From positions 1 to 20,114 of the IMG/VR virus record IMGVR_UViG_3300044765_000108: a stretch of DNA of 20,114 bases; one strand, given 5' to 3'. Within the stretch, counting starts at the first letter, position 1. Each line of letters opens with the position of its first letter. A program made the position numbers and the translations under genes. The notes under the pieces are model-generated. The model ran no database searches. It was not told where the DNA came from and saw only the letters and a list, made by a program, of their open reading frames with translations. This document shows positions 19,296 through 20,114 of the stretch, in pieces. This stretch comes from a virus.

Positions 19296-19382
19296 ATGGG
19301 CGACGAACTGACACCTGGCGAGCTGTATGCAAGTGAACAGACGGCGCCTGATGCTGACGAAGACATGAGCGATTTTGGCTAG
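19296..19382 (+). CDS. 28-aa acidic micro-protein
   Basis: Hand translation gives MGDELTPGELYASEQTAPDA, then DEDMSDFG and TAG. AGAGGA lies five bases before the ATG. The product is strongly acidic (charge about -9) and could be disordered. It lies 17 bases before the Sak4-like gene. The function is unknown. Confidence 0.6.
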   Translation: MGDELTPGELYASEQTAPDADEDMSDFG

Positions 19383-19399
19383 GCAAACGAGGCAAACCT

Positions 19400-20068
19400 A
19401 TGAGCACCCCTGTTTTGATCATTGGCGCATCCGGTACGGGGAAATCCACCAGCCTGCGCAATCTCGATCCCGCAAAAACCCTGTTAATCCAGGTGATTCA
19501 AAAGCGGCTCCCCTTCAAGTCGAAGGAATGGAAGTACTTTCACCGCGAGACCTGCCGCGAGGGAAACATCTTCGTGACGGATAACGCGGCAGAAATCATC
19601 ACCCTCTGCCGGAAGACCTCCCGCAAGATGATCGTGATTGACGACTTCCAGTACATGCTGTCGAACGAGTTCATGCGCCGGTCGGATGAGCGTGGCTTTG
19701 ACAAGTTCACCGACATCGGCAAGCACGCATGGGAGGTCATTACGGAGCTTTCCAAGCTCGCGCCGGATGTATGCGTGTACATCCTCACGCATTCCGAAGA
19801 AACCGAAAGCGGCATGACGAAGATGAAAACGATTGGCAAGCTTCTGGACGACAAGATCGCCCCGGAAGGCATGTTCACCATCGTCATGCGAACGCATACC
19901 GAGGACGGCAAGTACTTTTTCACCACGCGCAATAGCGGCAGCGACATCGTTAAGACCCCCATCGGTTTGTTCGACGACGCCCGCGTGGACAACGATCTTG
20001 CCGCCGTGGATCTGGCAATCCGCGAGTACTACGACATTTCGACAACCCAAGACAAAGAGGCGGCATAA
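19400..20068 (+). CDS. Sak4-like RecA-fold ATPase
   Basis: GAGG lies seven bases before ATG 19400. The 222-aa protein has a P-loop GASGTGKST (residues 9-17), a Walker B MIVIDD (77-82), and an arginine/histidine region around YILTHSEETESG. The C-terminal part has MFTIVMRTHTEDGKYFFTTR, then a PIGLFDD segment. This layout is typical of the phage Sak4-type single-strand annealing/RecA-like ATPases, usually placed next to an SSB or annealing protein. It probably handles single-stranded DNA during recombination-dependent replication. Confidence 0.85.
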   Translation: MSTPVLIIGASGTGKSTSLRNLDPAKTLLIQVIQKRLPFKSKEWKYFHRETCREGNIFVTDNAAEIITLCRKTSRKMIVIDDFQYMLSNEFMRRSDERGFDKFTDIGKHAWEVITELSKLAPDVCVYILTHSEETESGMTKMKTIGKLLDDKIAPEGMFTIVMRTHTEDGKYFFTTRNSGSDIVKTPIGLFDDARVDNDLAAVDLAIREYYDISTTQDKEAA

Positions 20069-20070
20069 CC

Positions 20071-20114
20071 ATGGCACGCGATTTCACACTCGATCAGCAG
20101 GCGGCAAAGGAATC
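20071..20114 (+). CDS. Start of a further gene of the recombination module, partial
   Basis: ATG 20071 follows the Sak4-like stop by two bases, with GAGG about ten bases upstream. The visible residues are MARDFTLDQQAAKE, then the window ends. This is too little to identify. An SSB- or annealing-type gene would be expected here by analogy. Confidence 0.6.
   Translation, partial: MARDFTLDQQAAKE

Overview
This window is about 20 kb of a tailed, temperate phage or prophage with lambda-like organisation. It covers one edge of the structural genes, the packaging genes, the lysis cassette, a late antiterminator, the replication and DNA-modification block, the immunity region, and the start of a second early operon. 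High GC content, GTG starts, ATGA/GTGA gene overlaps and strong GGAG-type ribosome binding sites point to a high-GC proteobacterial host, plausibly Xanthomonadales or Burkholderiales. That host call is inferred from style, not from a marker. No host housekeeping gene, tRNA, integrase or att site was seen.

Positions 1-13708 are read leftward (minus strand). In transcription order they hold a Cro-sized HTH protein, a CII-position DNA-binding protein, and small proteins of 64, 41, 47 and 117 aa. A Mom-like GNAT protein and a PP-loop (PAPS reductase/DndC-type) ATPase follow. Next come a DUF1376 replication-type protein with an internal 12-bp iteron-like array, several small regulators and a RuvC-like nuclease. 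A Q-like zinc-finger antiterminator is followed by a palindrome and a terminator, then lysozyme, holin, a second small membrane protein, a lipoprotein and a class 3 lipase. The series ends with two tiny genes, the small and large terminase subunits, the portal and the start of a head morphogenesis protein. The terminator directly after the Q-like gene and before lysozyme copies the lambda Q-pR'-tR'-lysis arrangement.

Positions 13.7-15.5 kb are the immunity region. A divergent repressor lies on the plus strand and ends at a bidirectional terminator. A BrnT/BrnA-like toxin-antitoxin pair runs leftward into the same terminator. Two operator clusters, 13718-13779 and 15392-15451, each contain three sites of the form GATACA-N3-TGTATC with similar spacing. 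They look like counterparts of lambda oR and oL, one controlling the leftward early operon and the other the rightward one. A plus-strand gene at 13185-13460, whose ribosome binding site can be locked in a long hairpin, lies antisense inside the leftward operon.

Positions 15487-20114 are a rightward early operon of tightly overlapping small genes. It starts with a protein containing 18 tandem hexapeptide repeats (a predicted left-handed beta-helix) and ends with a Sak4-like RecA-fold ATPase, which suggests a phage recombination module continuing beyond the window.

Several genes are too short, or too close to the window edge, to be obvious as open frames and were translated by hand: 1-747, 3952-4125, 4456-4557, 7546-7722, 12190-12333, 12320-12445, 17757-17900, 18613-18792, 19296-19382 and 20071-20114.
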